In this document: positions 34,867 to 44,062 of the stretch, one piece after another | Numbering within the stretch: position 1 is the stretch's first letter | Layout: the number at the start of each line of letters is the position of its first letter | Assembly (NCBI RefSeq): GCF_047228825.1 | Contig: NZ_JBFEGN010000001.1 | Location: forward strand, 1-64,000 | Reading direction: 5' to 3' | DNA from: Siminovitchia sp047228825 | Lineage (GTDB): Bacteria; Bacillota; Bacilli; Bacillales; Bacillaceae_C | Length of the DNA stretch: 64,000 nucleotides | Made by a program: the position numbers and the translations under genes | The notes under the pieces: generated by a model | What the model saw: only the letters and a program-made list of their open reading frames with translations | Told to the model about the DNA's origin: nothing | Database searches by the model: none

Positions 34867-35937
34867 TTAATCGAGTTTCATGTAACGATACATATGGCTG
34901 ACGATTACTTTTAACAAGGCATAGACTGGAACAGCAAAAATCAGTCCGATCAAACCGCCAAATTTTCCGGCAATCAAAAGGACAAAAATGATCGTTAACG
35001 GATGGATATTCAGCTTTTTCCCCATGACGAGAGGAGAAGTTATGTTGCTGTCAATTTGCTGGACGACGACGATTACAATAATGACCAAAAGAGCCTTAAA
35101 AGGGGATTCCAAAAGCCCCACTACAACAGCGGGAAAAGCTCCGATCCACGGGCCGACAAACGGAATGACGTTTGTTACCATTGCCACAAACCCCAATACA
35201 AGCGAATAGTCCAATCTGATAATCAAATAACCGATATAGGCTGTCACACCCACACAGAAGCTGACAATCAATTGTCCTTGGATATAAGCGCTTAATGCGC
35301 TATCCATGTCTTTTATAATGTCTTCTGCTTCTTCATGGTGTTTTTTGGGCAATATTTTCAATAGGAAAGTGGGTGCTTGCTTTCCGTCTTTCAACATAAA
35401 AAATAAAACAAACGGAATGAGTACAAGAAGCATGACTGCATTGGCAACGAAACCGACAGCACCTGCAATTTTTGATCCTGCGTCTTGTAGCATGCCTTTG
35501 GCGTTTTGTTCAAAATAATCGGTTATCTTTTCAATGGAGAAATATTCATTATCCTGGAACCGCAAAAACCAATCGCTTTGCGTCATGGTATGAAACCATT
35601 GCTGAACATGGCCGGAGTAAGCAGGTATATTTTCAATTAAAAGATTAAATTGTCTTTGCAATTCCGGACCAATGACAAACACTGCCCCTGTCATGATGCC
35701 TGCAATCCCCAAAAATACGATGACGATCGCCAGGGTCCGCGGCATTTTTTTGGAGAGGAGATTGACAACCGGCCTTAACAAATAATAAAGAATTCCGCTC
35801 AGTACAATTGGTGCAAACAACGATTGAAATATGATGACAAGAGGAGTGAATATAAAATTGATTTTTGTTCCAAGATAAATAATGATGAAAACCATAATAA
35901 TGGCTGTTAATGCTTTAAACCACTTTTCTTGTACCAT
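34867..35937 (-). CDS. AI-2E family transporter (YueF/YubA-like)
   Basis: 356 aa with seven to eight hydrophobic helices. The C-terminal PFVGPWIGAFPAVVVGLL and GLIGLIFAVPVYALLKVI blocks are typical of the AI-2 exporter / PerM family (Pfam AI-2E_transport). Members export quorum-sensing molecules or exchange ions; substrate unknown here. Single gene. Confidence 0.88.
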   Translation of the reverse strand: MVQEKWFKALTAIIMVFIIIYLGTKINFIFTPLVIIFQSLFAPIVLSGILYYLLRPVVNLLSKKMPRTLAIVIVFLGIAGIMTGAVFVIGPELQRQFNLLIENIPAYSGHVQQWFHTMTQSDWFLRFQDNEYFSIEKITDYFEQNAKGMLQDAGSKIAGAVGFVANAVMLLVLIPFVLFFMLKDGKQAPTFLLKILPKKHHEEAEDIIKDMDSALSAYIQGQLIVSFCVGVTAYIGYLIIRLDYSLVLGFVAMVTNVIPFVGPWIGAFPAVVVGLLESPFKALLVIIVIVVVQQIDSNITSPLVMGKKLNIHPLTIIFVLLIAGKFGGLIGLIFAVPVYALLKVIVSHMYRYMKLD

Positions 35938-36032
35938 TTGTTTCCCTCTCCTTATCTGTCCGCGAATATCCCCATTATCGCATAAATATATATGTATATA
36001 CCAAATATTGTACTTGATGATCTTCTATTAGA

Positions 36033-36063
36033 AAACCCGCCATCGGGAAAAGATGGCGGGTTT
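36033..36063. terminator. Terminator downstream of trhO
   Basis: AAACCCGCCATC/GATGGCGGGTTT, a 12-bp stem with a seven-base loop and TTTT on the minus strand. Confidence 0.88.
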
Positions 36064-36069
36064 AATGGA

Positions 36070-37035
36070 TTAAACAGACATTGCTTTTTCCTCTTCCAGC
36101 TTTTGCAGTCTTTCCTGAACTTCTTCTTCAGTCAGTTGATGTTCTTTTACATAAAGATTTCTTGGATGGACGCGGCATTCATCTGAACAGCTTCTCATAT
36201 ATTTATGCTCATTTTCTTCCGAGCAAAGGAATTGCCTGTTGCATTCCGGGTTGGCACAGTTCACATATCTTTCGCAAGGCTCGCCGTCAAAATAGTCACG
36301 CCCCACTATGACATGTTCTTTGCGGTTGACAGGAACCGAAATCCGTTCGTCAAACACATAGCATTTGCCGTCCCATAACTCCCCTTGCACCTCGGGATCC
36401 TTCCCATATGTGACAATCCCGCCATGAAGCTGCGCTACGTCATCAAACCCTTGTTTCAGCAACCAGCCGGAAAATTTTTCGCAGCGTATGCCGCCTGTAC
36501 AATACGTTAAAATTTTCTTGCCTTCAAGCATATCGCGATGTTTTTCCACCCAGTCAGGAAGTTCCCTGAACGTTTTGATGTCCGGACGGATTGCGCCCCG
36601 GAAATGACCAAGATCATATTCATAATCATTGCGTGCATCAAGCACAACGGTATTCTCATCCTGCATCGCTTTGTAAAATTCTTTCGGGCTGAGATATTCG
36701 CCCGTTACTTTACGGGGATCCACGTCATCTTTAAGCCGCAGCGTCACCAGTTCCTTCCGCGGGCGGACATGCATTTTTTTGAATGCATGCCCGTCTGCTT
36801 CATCTATTTTGAATGCCATATCTTCAAATCGCGGATCTTGTTTCATCGTTGCCATGTATTTGTCTGTTTGCCCGACAGTTCCGGAAACCGTTCCATTAAT
36901 CCCTTCTTTTGCCACAAGGATGCGGCCTTTCAGCCCCAATTCTTTGCAAAACTTCAAATGCTGTTCGGCAAATTCTTCAGGTTTTTCAATCGTCACGTAC
37001 TGATAATAAAGCAACACTCTGTATTCTTTGGACAT
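36070..37035 (-). CDS. trhO: tRNA uridine(34) hydroxylase, rhodanese-type (TrhO/YbfQ)
   Basis: ATG at 37035 follows AGGTGG. The 321-aa protein has an N-terminal acylphosphatase-like domain (KGRILVAKEGINGTVSG near 37-53) and a rhodanese domain with catalytic Cys in TYCTGGIRCEKFSGWL near 178-193. The C-terminal Cys-rich segment has CANPECNRQFLC and CSDEC. TrhO forms 5-hydroxyuridine at position 34 of tRNAs using O2. Two short inverted repeats (37054-37076 and 37097-37110) lie upstream. Confidence 0.92.
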   Translation of the reverse strand: MSKEYRVLLYYQYVTIEKPEEFAEQHLKFCKELGLKGRILVAKEGINGTVSGTVGQTDKYMATMKQDPRFEDMAFKIDEADGHAFKKMHVRPRKELVTLRLKDDVDPRKVTGEYLSPKEFYKAMQDENTVVLDARNDYEYDLGHFRGAIRPDIKTFRELPDWVEKHRDMLEGKKILTYCTGGIRCEKFSGWLLKQGFDDVAQLHGGIVTYGKDPEVQGELWDGKCYVFDERISVPVNRKEHVIVGRDYFDGEPCERYVNCANPECNRQFLCSEENEHKYMRSCSDECRVHPRNLYVKEHQLTEEEVQERLQKLEEEKAMSV

Positions 37036-37053
37036 GTCAAATACCACCTATCG

Positions 37054-37110
37054 ATTTATATTTGCAAGATATAAATGTGTTTAGGCGTTTTTCCAAGTGC
37101 CTGAAGGCAC
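37054..37110. promoter_or_regulatory. Two inverted repeats in the trhO upstream region
   Basis: ATTTATAT/ATATAAAT (37054-37076, seven-base centre) and GTGCC-TGAA-GGCAC (37097-37110). They could be an operator and a small leader hairpin; no function can be assigned. Confidence 0.35.
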
Positions 37111-37166
37111 CGAGATATACACTTACTCTTACACAATGTGTATTTTACAGTTTGTCCCTTCAAAAA

Positions 37167-38639
37167 TCAAGAGCGGTCTTTTTCCTGATCATGGGCCGTA
37201 CAACGGACGTAACCGCCAAATTCGGCTTCAATGAGCTCGCCAAGTGCAAAAAGCCGTTCTTCGTTTCCGGATTTGCTGACCAGCTGTACGCCAATGGGCA
37301 TCCCGTTCTCATCCTTCCCGGCGGGGACAGTAAGGGAAGGCAATCCCCATACATTCGCATAAGCAACATAGGGCATGAATTTTTTAAATGTCTTTTTAAC
37401 GGAAAAAAGCTCGGAATACAATTTCCCGTGCGGCGGAGCCGTACGATGGTATACAGGGAGGAGAAGAATTTTGTTTTCAAAGTAATCTGAGATGATTTCA
37501 TCTCCTTTTTCAATGACTTTTTCAATTTCCAATATGCGCTTTTGGCTTGGCTTAAACATTTTGGCGCCAATAAGGGCCCATGTTAAGTAATAGTGGTAAT
37601 CCGAACGCTTTAATAACGTTTCCTTCACATACTCTTTCACCACTTCGCCATGCCCCCGAAATCCGGCTGTATCCGCAACTGATCTTCCCCCATCCACAGA
37701 CATGATTTCCTGCCAGATGATTGCACTTTCTTGAAAATAAGGGGGAATTTCAATCCCTACCCAAAATGTTTGATTTAGATAATCGGCAATCTTTTGGATC
37801 ATTCGGCCGGAAGATTCTCCCAGCGGATAGGTATTTGCAGGAAGCTTATGAATGGTGATATCGGAAAGTTTGGCTGATGGACTTTTCTGTTGTGTTGAAA
37901 TGAGTGAGTATATCAACCGCACATCCCTTACTGACTTGGCCATGGGACCGATCCCGAGCATTCTTTTTTGGATGGGATGGACGATATCCGGAAAACTGCC
38001 CGTATCGGAAACTTGGCCATTTCCCGACTTGAAGCCGACTACTCCATTGAAATGGGAGGGAAAACGAATCGACCCGCCAATATCCGATCCGATTCCTGCA
38101 GCCGCACCCCCAACGGCAATCAATGCCCCTTCGCCCCCGGATGAACCTCCGGCGGTTTTGTTCAAGTCCCAGGGGTTGTTTGTTTTTCCAAACAATTTAT
38201 TATCTGTTTCCTGGCAAAAACAAAGGGCCGGGGTATTCGTTTTCCCCAATATAATGGCTCCTTCTTTTTTTAAGGCCGCGACAACCTCTGCGTCATTTTG
38301 GGCAACGGCCCCCGCTCGGTGCTTAAGTCCTCCGGTTGTTTTCATGCCTGAAACATCAAAAGATTCTTTCATGCTGATCGGGACGCCGGTTAAGGCGCCG
38401 GAAGCCTTTCCGCTCTCCAAAAGGCGGTCTGCTTCTTTTGCTTCCTCCAACGCCTCCCCAAAGCGATTTTCCACAAGACAATTCACTTTTGGATTCGCAT
38501 GTTCCAAATGCTTAATGCACGTTTTTACAGCTTCCACTGATGTCAGGCTGCGTGATTGCAATTGGTCAATCAGGGCCGTAACATCCATATCCAAAATGCC
38601 AAGGGTGTTTTCAGGTGCCGGTTCCGCCATTCTTGACAT
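37167..38639 (-). CDS. Amidase-signature enzyme
   Basis: ATG at 38639 follows GGAGG at seven bases. The 490-aa protein has the Ser-Ser-Lys triad layout: Lys in VPISMKESFDV near 90, cis-Ser in TAGGSSGGEGAL near 165 and nucleophile Ser in GSDIGGSIRFPSHF near 190. It is of the fatty-acid-amide-hydrolase / 6-aminohexanoate amidase type rather than GatA, since no gatC or gatB adjoins. Substrate unknown. Confidence 0.88.
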   Translation of the reverse strand: MSRMAEPAPENTLGILDMDVTALIDQLQSRSLTSVEAVKTCIKHLEHANPKVNCLVENRFGEALEEAKEADRLLESGKASGALTGVPISMKESFDVSGMKTTGGLKHRAGAVAQNDAEVVAALKKEGAIILGKTNTPALCFCQETDNKLFGKTNNPWDLNKTAGGSSGGEGALIAVGGAAAGIGSDIGGSIRFPSHFNGVVGFKSGNGQVSDTGSFPDIVHPIQKRMLGIGPMAKSVRDVRLIYSLISTQQKSPSAKLSDITIHKLPANTYPLGESSGRMIQKIADYLNQTFWVGIEIPPYFQESAIIWQEIMSVDGGRSVADTAGFRGHGEVVKEYVKETLLKRSDYHYYLTWALIGAKMFKPSQKRILEIEKVIEKGDEIISDYFENKILLLPVYHRTAPPHGKLYSELFSVKKTFKKFMPYVAYANVWGLPSLTVPAGKDENGMPIGVQLVSKSGNEERLFALGELIEAEFGGYVRCTAHDQEKDRS

Positions 38640-38706
38640 ATGCACTCCTCCCGGATTTTCGTATATTAACCTTTGTATTCGATAAAAATTCCCCCAATCC
38701 CTTTAT

Positions 38707-38738
38707 TTTTAAGAAAAGCGCAAGCGCATTTCTTAAAA
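38707..38738. repeat. Inverted repeat upstream of the amidase gene
   Basis: TTTTAAGAAA-A-GCGC pairs with GCGC-A-TTTCTTAAAA around two bases: a 14-bp stem with one mismatch. Confidence 0.6.
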
Positions 38739-38770
38739 GGAAGAGGGGGGAGGTTGGCCGAAAATAGCAT

Positions 38771-38915
38771 TTGATCGTATTTCGAGGTTCCGGATCGTAT
38801 TTCCCTCAAACTCGATCGTATTTCGAGGTTCCGGATCGTGCTTGCGCAAAACCGGATTGTATTTCTAAGTTCCCGGAGCGCATGCAAAACGGGATCGTAG
38901 GTTCCCCAAAATACC
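38771..38915. repeat. 21-nt alternating intergenic repeat, locus 2 (about seven units)
   Basis: Units starting near 38771, 38792, 38813, 38833, 38854, 38875 and 38892 share GGATCGTATTT-like heads. Tails alternate between CGAGGTTCC and GCGCAAAACC types. The later units are degenerate. It is the same family as at 17306-17368. There is no gene between 38640 and 39111. Confidence 0.75.
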
Positions 38916-39017
38916 GCACCTGTAAATGACCGTGGTAACACCCCCAATTGTGTAAGATAAGCGCACATAGCCGGCGTTTTTTACCTATATTCATATATAC
39001 TTTTCAGCAAAGATAAA

Positions 39018-39038
39018 ACCCCGGCATCAGACGGGGGT
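39018..39038 (-). terminator. Terminator downstream of the MFS gene
   Basis: ACCCC/GGGGT stem with a ten-base loop, followed by TTTT on the minus strand. Confidence 0.65.
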
Positions 39039-39132
39039 AATAAAGTACACGTGTTTAGTCAGTTCTACCGTCCTGTATGCTCTTCAGGTACTCGCCTGTT
39101 ACGTAATAAAGCTACACATGTTTAGTCAGTTC
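39038..39132. repeat. Duplicated 3' end of the MFS gene
   Basis: About 28 bases at 39038-39064 repeat 39104-39132 with two or three differences. The right copy contains the last codons and stop of the MFS gene, so the left copy is a duplicated or remnant gene end 66 bases downstream. Confidence 0.65.
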
Positions 39133-40335
39133 CCTTACTTTGTCATCGCTTGGCAGAAGCCATGTGAAAATGCCGGCCAAAGGAAGCAGGCTGCAAAGGA
39201 TCATCACGAAACGAATGTTATAAATATCGGCAAGCATACCCAATGCTACAGCACCGACCGCTCCCATGCCAAAAGCGAGGCCGACAATCAGTCCGGATAC
39301 CATACCGACCTTTTTGGGCAGCAGCTCCTGGGCGTATACAACAGCAACGCTGAAGCTGGAAAGCAAAATAAAGCCTATCAGAAAAAAGATCGGGATAATT
39401 AGCGGAAGCGGGACATACGGCAAGGCAATCGTCAATGGTGCTGCGCCGATCATCGACACGGAAAGAATGTTTCTTCTCCCGAACCGGTCCGCCAACGGCC
39501 CGCCAAAAAATGTGCCAAGCACACCGGCAAACATGAATATAAAGACATATAATTGCGCATGCCGGACCGTCACTCCGTAATCTTCGATCAAATAAAATTG
39601 ATAAAAGTTGTTGATCCCTGCTACGTACCATGATCTGGCAAATACAAGAAAAACAAGGAGGACAATCGCTGCTTTAATTTTCGGATGAATCGGTGAACCA
39701 TTCTTATGAACAGTTTTTTCTTTTCTCGCAAAAGCGGCGGTTTGCAGCTGTCCCTTATACCATCTGGATACAAACGTCAGCATGATAATGCCAACTGTTG
39801 TCACGGCTACAAAAGCCAAAGCGCCCTTTTGGCCAAGCGGAACGAAAATGAAGGCTGTAAATACAGGCGCAAGCGCCTGGCCGAAATTGCCCCCGACCTG
39901 GTAAATGGATTGGGCAAGCCCGCGCTTCGACCCGGCTGCCATATAGGCTACACGCGACCCTTCCGGATGAAAAACAGCCGAACCGATCCCGATGAAAAAG
40001 ACAGATGCCAATATCATATAAAAATTGGATGATAGAGCAAAACCGATAAGACCGAACGTGCTGATCAACATGCCTGCCGGGAGCAGGAACGGCGTTGCTT
40101 TCCGGTCGGCAAAATAGCCAAATACCGGCTGCATGACAGAGGAAGTCATGTTTAATACGAAAGCGATCCAGCCGATTTGCGCAAACGTCAGGTTTAAATG
40201 CTGCTCAAAAATCGGGTTCATCGCCGGTACAACAGACTGAATGGAATCATTGATCAAATGGCTGCCGCTGATGGCAAAAAGGACGCCGTATACGGTTGTT
40301 AATTGTGTTTGTTGTTTTGATGTTAAGGCGCTCAT
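39112..40335 (-). CDS. MFS transporter, fosmidomycin-resistance (Fsr) type
   Basis: 407 aa with twelve predicted helices. SGSHLINDSIQSVVPAMNPI near 23-42 and FHPEGSRVAYMAAGSKRGLA near 122-141 are typical of the Fsr subgroup of drug exporters. The true substrate is unknown. Its start overlaps the stop of the DUF1033 gene (TAATG), so the two are translationally coupled. Confidence 0.88.
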   Translation of the reverse strand: MSALTSKQQTQLTTVYGVLFAISGSHLINDSIQSVVPAMNPIFEQHLNLTFAQIGWIAFVLNMTSSVMQPVFGYFADRKATPFLLPAGMLISTFGLIGFALSSNFYMILASVFFIGIGSAVFHPEGSRVAYMAAGSKRGLAQSIYQVGGNFGQALAPVFTAFIFVPLGQKGALAFVAVTTVGIIMLTFVSRWYKGQLQTAAFARKEKTVHKNGSPIHPKIKAAIVLLVFLVFARSWYVAGINNFYQFYLIEDYGVTVRHAQLYVFIFMFAGVLGTFFGGPLADRFGRRNILSVSMIGAAPLTIALPYVPLPLIIPIFFLIGFILLSSFSVAVVYAQELLPKKVGMVSGLIVGLAFGMGAVGAVALGMLADIYNIRFVMILCSLLPLAGIFTWLLPSDDKVRELTKHV

Positions 40336-40682
40336 AATATCTCTCTTTCTGAACCAAAAATAAGCTGTTCGTCTTCTTCGGAAAAAGAATAAGGTTCCCC
40401 GTTCAAAAAAATGAGCAGCCCGTAATAGATTTGCAAGTCTTCATCACAAGAATCACAGTATACATAATCTCCGGCCTGCCAAAATGCCGCCATGGATGTA
40501 TTTTTTATTTTCACGTGATCAAGCCGGGAAATGAATTGTCCATATAGAGCCCCGTACTTCGCAAAGGCGCTGTTTTTGTCTGAAAATACATAAGTGGCCA
40601 ATATATCCTTCTTCCACCCGGAAAAAAACCACCACGGTTCACTTTCGCCCTTCATAATTATGATTTCCCATTTTTGAACCAT
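40332..40682 (-). CDS. DUF1033 protein (116 aa)
   Basis: The ATG at 40682 follows GGGGGATTCAAC and gives the usual DUF1033 length; a longer frame reaching 40898 is probably not used. Landmarks are MKGESEPWWFFSGWKKDI near the N-terminus and a Cys pair YCDSCDEDLQIYYGL. Soluble, acidic C-terminus. Function unknown; coupled to the MFS transporter. Confidence 0.75.
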   Translation of the reverse strand: MVQKWEIIIMKGESEPWWFFSGWKKDILATYVFSDKNSAFAKYGALYGQFISRLDHVKIKNTSMAAFWQAGDYVYCDSCDEDLQIYYGLLIFLNGEPYSFSEEDEQLIFGSEREIL

Positions 40683-40841
40683 GTTGAATCCCCCAAACGA
40701 TAATCCGCAATTTTCATTATACGCGATAAAAACTTGTCTTTCATTATACAATTCTCCCGTTTTTGACTCCATCAAAAAGCTCTCCCGCTGTTTATTTTTC
40801 ATACGAGTTGGATATGGATAGGATAAGCAAGGAGGTGTTGA

Positions 40842-41084
40842 TTGGTGAGAATTGGCGTGGAGGAAGGACTGACGAACGTTACGGAAGCGCTTCAGCAAAA
40901 AGGCTATGATGTCGTTTCACTGACGAATGCGACTGATTTGGACGGCTGCAACTGCTGTGTTGTGACCGGGATGGATTCCAACATCATGGGCATGCAAACG
41001 ACCACAACAAAAGTACCTGTAATTGAAGCGAGTGGCTTGTCTGCCGAAGAAGTATGCAATGAAGTGGAAAACAAATTACATTGA
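40842..41084 (+). CDS. ykuS: UPF0180 protein YkuS
   Basis: 80 aa: IGVEEGLTNVTEALQQKGYD, then GCNCCVVTGMDSNIMGM, the family signature with two adjacent cysteines. GGAGGTG serves either the TTG at 40842 or the GTG at 40845. Function unknown; conserved in Bacillaceae. Confidence 0.88.
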   Translation: MVRIGVEEGLTNVTEALQQKGYDVVSLTNATDLDGCNCCVVTGMDSNIMGMQTTTTKVPVIEASGLSAEEVCNEVENKLH

Positions 41085-41103
41085 TCAGCTTTATGTAAAA
41101 GTG

Positions 41104-41139
41104 AGAGAAAGACCCGAACGTCAATTCCGGTCTTTCTCT
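41104..41139. terminator. Hairpin shared by ykuS and mobB 3' ends
   Basis: AGAGAAAGACC/GGTCTTTCTCT, 11 bp with a 14-base loop. On the minus strand it overlaps the last codons of mobB. T-tracts are short on both strands. Confidence 0.6.
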
Positions 41140-41645
41140 TTATGTAATAATGGCTCCATAAACCAACTTAGAAATGGGCCCAAATCATCAAGCAGAAAAA
41201 AAGGGGCATTTGTGTCCAAGTTCAGTGGCTGTTTGCCTATAATTGCCTCAATATGATTCAGCTCTGCCAACAAACCCGAATCGTTTTCATCCCTTAACAA
41301 GACTGCTTTCGGATACGCATGATGCTTATATCCTTCCACCAAAATAATATCCGGTGAAAAACCTTTATATAATTGGATGATCTCCTCAAGTTCCCACGAA
41401 TCTTTCCGGGCTTCCATCTGCAATACACCACTGCCTTCCACCGCGGTAATATCTGCACCGGCCAGGCGGTGTTTTTCCGTATCTTTTTCTATCGATATTC
41501 TTTCCGGACAACCGCCGTGTCCGTGATGCTTAATCGTTCCGACTGTAAGACCATGGTTTTTGCATGTTGTAATCAACTTTTCCATCACTGTTGTTTTGCC
41601 GCTGTTTTGATATCCCGTTATTTGGAAAACCTTGGTTCCTGCCAC
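41121..41645 (-). CDS. mobB: Molybdopterin-guanine dinucleotide biosynthesis adaptor MobB
   Basis: 174 aa P-loop GTPase: Walker A GYQNSGKTT at about 11-19, HHGHGG near 40 and ILVEGYKHH near 100. It binds GTP and assists MobA in attaching GMP to molybdopterin. The GTG start lies inside the end of moeA (28-base overlap). Confidence 0.93.
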   Translation of the reverse strand: MAGTKVFQITGYQNSGKTTVMEKLITTCKNHGLTVGTIKHHGHGGCPERISIEKDTEKHRLAGADITAVEGSGVLQMEARKDSWELEEIIQLYKGFSPDIILVEGYKHHAYPKAVLLRDENDSGLLAELNHIEAIIGKQPLNLDTNAPFFLLDDLGPFLSWFMEPLLHKEKDRN

Positions 41646-42904
41646 GGCTTGTCACTTCCTTGGGCATCGTCAAGAAGCATGATATCAACTTGGTCTCCAG
41701 CCTGAAATCCCCTCGTTCCTCCGGGAAGGACAATGAAACAATCTGCCCATGCAAGGGATGTAACGACCCCCGACTTATCCAAGCCAACCGGCTCGGCATA
41801 CACCTTTCCATCCGCAAGCAAGACCCGGCTCCGAACGAAGCGGCTGAAAGGATTCGGTTTTGGAAAATCGGTTTTTAATGTGCTTTGAATCGTCCTTAAA
41901 TAGGGCCTGTCCGAGTGCAGCCAGTATTTTATATAGGGTCCGGCAAACAGTTCAAATCCGACATAACAGGCTGAAGGATTGCCGGACAATCCAAATAACA
42001 ATTTTCCGTTCCTTTCCGCGCAGCTCGTTACACTTCCGGGCCGCATTGCTATTTTATTAAAGAGAAGTGCCGCTCCGATTCGTTTATATATTTCCGGCAA
42101 GTAATCATAGTCCCCAACAGATACCCCGCCGGTAGTGATGACGACATCACACTCTTCAGCCGCTTGCAAAATAGTGTCATGCAGTTTTTCCAAATCATCG
42201 GCACACTGTTCATATCGTTTATATTGCGCCCCCACCCGCAAAATTTGCGATTCGATCATCACCCCGTTGCTGTTGCGGATTTTTCCCGGGACCAAATCAT
42301 CTTCCGGCCGGAGAAGCTCACTTCCGGTTGCAATGACCCCGATAAGCGGTTTTTTGGCGACAGGGACTTTGCTGTAGCCAAACGTGGCAAGCAGCGCCTT
42401 GATCCCCGGGTTAATACGGACACCTTTTTCAATAAGAGGCGTTCCTTTTTTCGCATCTTCTCCCCGGAAGGAGATGTTTTCCCATTTTTTTAGCTGCCGC
42501 TTGATCTCAATAAAGCTTTGCCCTTCTTCATTTAGTTCATTTACAAGCTCCAGCATGATGACACAGTCCGCTCCTTCGGGAATTTGCGCGCCTGTCATGA
42601 TTCTGACGGCTTCCATGGGACCGATTGTTTGGCTGCTCACTTTGCCAGCTCCAATTTCATCAATCACTTGAAATCTTTTCGGGTTGTCGCGGGAAGCGTT
42701 TTCGGTATCGGCTGATCTTAACGCAAATCCATCGTACGGCGAACGATTGAAGGGCGGGACATCATGATCTGCAATGAGCGGCTCTGATAAAAAGCGGCCA
42801 TCGCATTCATCAAGCGATACGTATTCCTTTTCCCCTCTTTTTTTAAATTCCATCATGGCGGCAACAGCATCCCGCACCCAAATGGGTTTTCTTTTTTCCA
42901 TCAA
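41618..42904 (-). CDS. moeA: Molybdopterin molybdenumtransferase
   Basis: 428 aa. Landmarks: DVPPFNRSPYDGFALR near 50-65, GAQIPEGADCVIMLE near 110, TTGGVSVGDYDYLPE near 255 and the LFGLSGNPSACYVGFELF core near 312. MoeA inserts molybdate into adenylated molybdopterin. It follows moaA by 15 bases and overlaps mobB, so moaA-moeA-mobB is an operon. Confidence 0.94.
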   Translation of the reverse strand: MMEKRKPIWVRDAVAAMMEFKKRGEKEYVSLDECDGRFLSEPLIADHDVPPFNRSPYDGFALRSADTENASRDNPKRFQVIDEIGAGKVSSQTIGPMEAVRIMTGAQIPEGADCVIMLELVNELNEEGQSFIEIKRQLKKWENISFRGEDAKKGTPLIEKGVRINPGIKALLATFGYSKVPVAKKPLIGVIATGSELLRPEDDLVPGKIRNSNGVMIESQILRVGAQYKRYEQCADDLEKLHDTILQAAEECDVVITTGGVSVGDYDYLPEIYKRIGAALLFNKIAMRPGSVTSCAERNGKLLFGLSGNPSACYVGFELFAGPYIKYWLHSDRPYLRTIQSTLKTDFPKPNPFSRFVRSRVLLADGKVYAEPVGLDKSGVVTSLAWADCFIVLPGGTRGFQAGDQVDIMLLDDAQGSDKPWQEPRFSK

Positions 42905-42919
42905 CTTTCCCCCCTCACT

Positions 42920-43936
42920 TCAACCGCCTATATAAGACATTTCAATTTTGGATTTTAATCTTGCACTTTCTTCCGTACGCTCGTCGGAATAACGATCTGT
43001 TCTTCCTTCCCAAACCGAACGTATTTTGTCAATGAGCGGCGCCTCGTCTTGATGGGTTCGTAAAATCGCCCGCAAATCATGTCCTTTGGAGGCGAACAGG
43101 CATGTGTAAAATTTTCCGTCCGCGGAGATGCGTGCTCTTGTACAGCTGCTGCAGAATGATTCCGATACGGAAGTAATGAATCCGACTTCCGTATTTGAAT
43201 GCTTGTATCTGTAACGTTTGGCAACCTCTCCAAAATAGTCGGGATCTACTGGCTCCAATTCAAAATGCCCGGCAAGCCGGTCGAAAATTTCTTTTTTCGT
43301 GACCACTTTTTGAAAGTTCCAGCCGTTCGTATTGCCTACATCCATAAATTCAATGAAACGGAGCGTGACACCCATATTCTTAAAGTGTTCGGCCATTGAA
43401 ATGATTTCAGTTTCATTAACTTCCTTTTGGACAACCATATTCACTTTTACCCCCAAGCCTGCACGAATGGCGGCTTCTATCCCGTTTAAAACGACCTTTG
43501 AGCCCGCACCGCGGCCATTGATCTTTTTAAATATGTCATCATTTAATGCGTCAAGACTGACATTTACCCTTTTAAGCCCCGCTTTTTTCAGATTATCCGC
43601 TTCCTTCGCCAGCAAGACTCCGTTTGTTGTCAATCCGATATCATCAATTCCTTCTATTTTGGTTAAGCGTGATATTAAGGAGGCGATATGTTTTCGAAGC
43701 AGCGGTTCTCCACCCGTTATTCTTAATTTCCTGACGCCCAATTTGCTGAACACAATTGCGAGCCTTTCTATTTCCTCAAATGATAAAATTTCCGCTTTCG
43801 GCAAAAATGCAAAATCCGGCCCAAAAATATCGGCAGGCATGCAATATTGGCACCTGAAATTGCATCTGTCTGTTACCGAGATCCGCAAATCCTGCAAAGG
43901 ACGCCTTAGTTTGTCTCGTACTCCTTCCATCTCCAT
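42920..43936 (-). CDS. moaA: GTP 3',8-cyclase (radical SAM)
   Basis: 338 aa. The N-terminal CNFRCQYC radical-SAM motif is near 26-33, GGEPLLRK near 78, and a second cluster uses CSSCTRARIS near 262. The C-terminus ends in Gly-Gly, needed for activity in MoaA. It starts molybdenum-cofactor synthesis by rearranging GTP. First gene of the moa-moe-mob operon. Confidence 0.95.
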   Translation of the reverse strand: MEMEGVRDKLRRPLQDLRISVTDRCNFRCQYCMPADIFGPDFAFLPKAEILSFEEIERLAIVFSKLGVRKLRITGGEPLLRKHIASLISRLTKIEGIDDIGLTTNGVLLAKEADNLKKAGLKRVNVSLDALNDDIFKKINGRGAGSKVVLNGIEAAIRAGLGVKVNMVVQKEVNETEIISMAEHFKNMGVTLRFIEFMDVGNTNGWNFQKVVTKKEIFDRLAGHFELEPVDPDYFGEVAKRYRYKHSNTEVGFITSVSESFCSSCTRARISADGKFYTCLFASKGHDLRAILRTHQDEAPLIDKIRSVWEGRTDRYSDERTEESARLKSKIEMSYIGG

Positions 43937-44062
43937 CTCCTCCTAACACCCGTTCACCGGTATGTTAAAATTGTAACATGTTTCCGTTGTTTGGACTAAT
44001 GAATAAAAAAATGAAACTTTACCTGACTTTTTTCGATATAATACTAGCAAGGAGTGAAAAAA

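Noticed and set aside
37852..38685. 277-codon open frame on the + strand
   Set aside because: Lies entirely antisense to the amidase gene, has no ribosome-binding site and shows Pro/Ser-rich composition typical of a shadow frame.
38771..38915. CRISPR array
   Set aside because: Units are only about 21 bases, contiguous, without unique spacers, and no cas genes are present.
43332..43946. 204-codon open frame on the + strand
   Set aside because: Antisense to moaA; no binding site and no recognisable domain.
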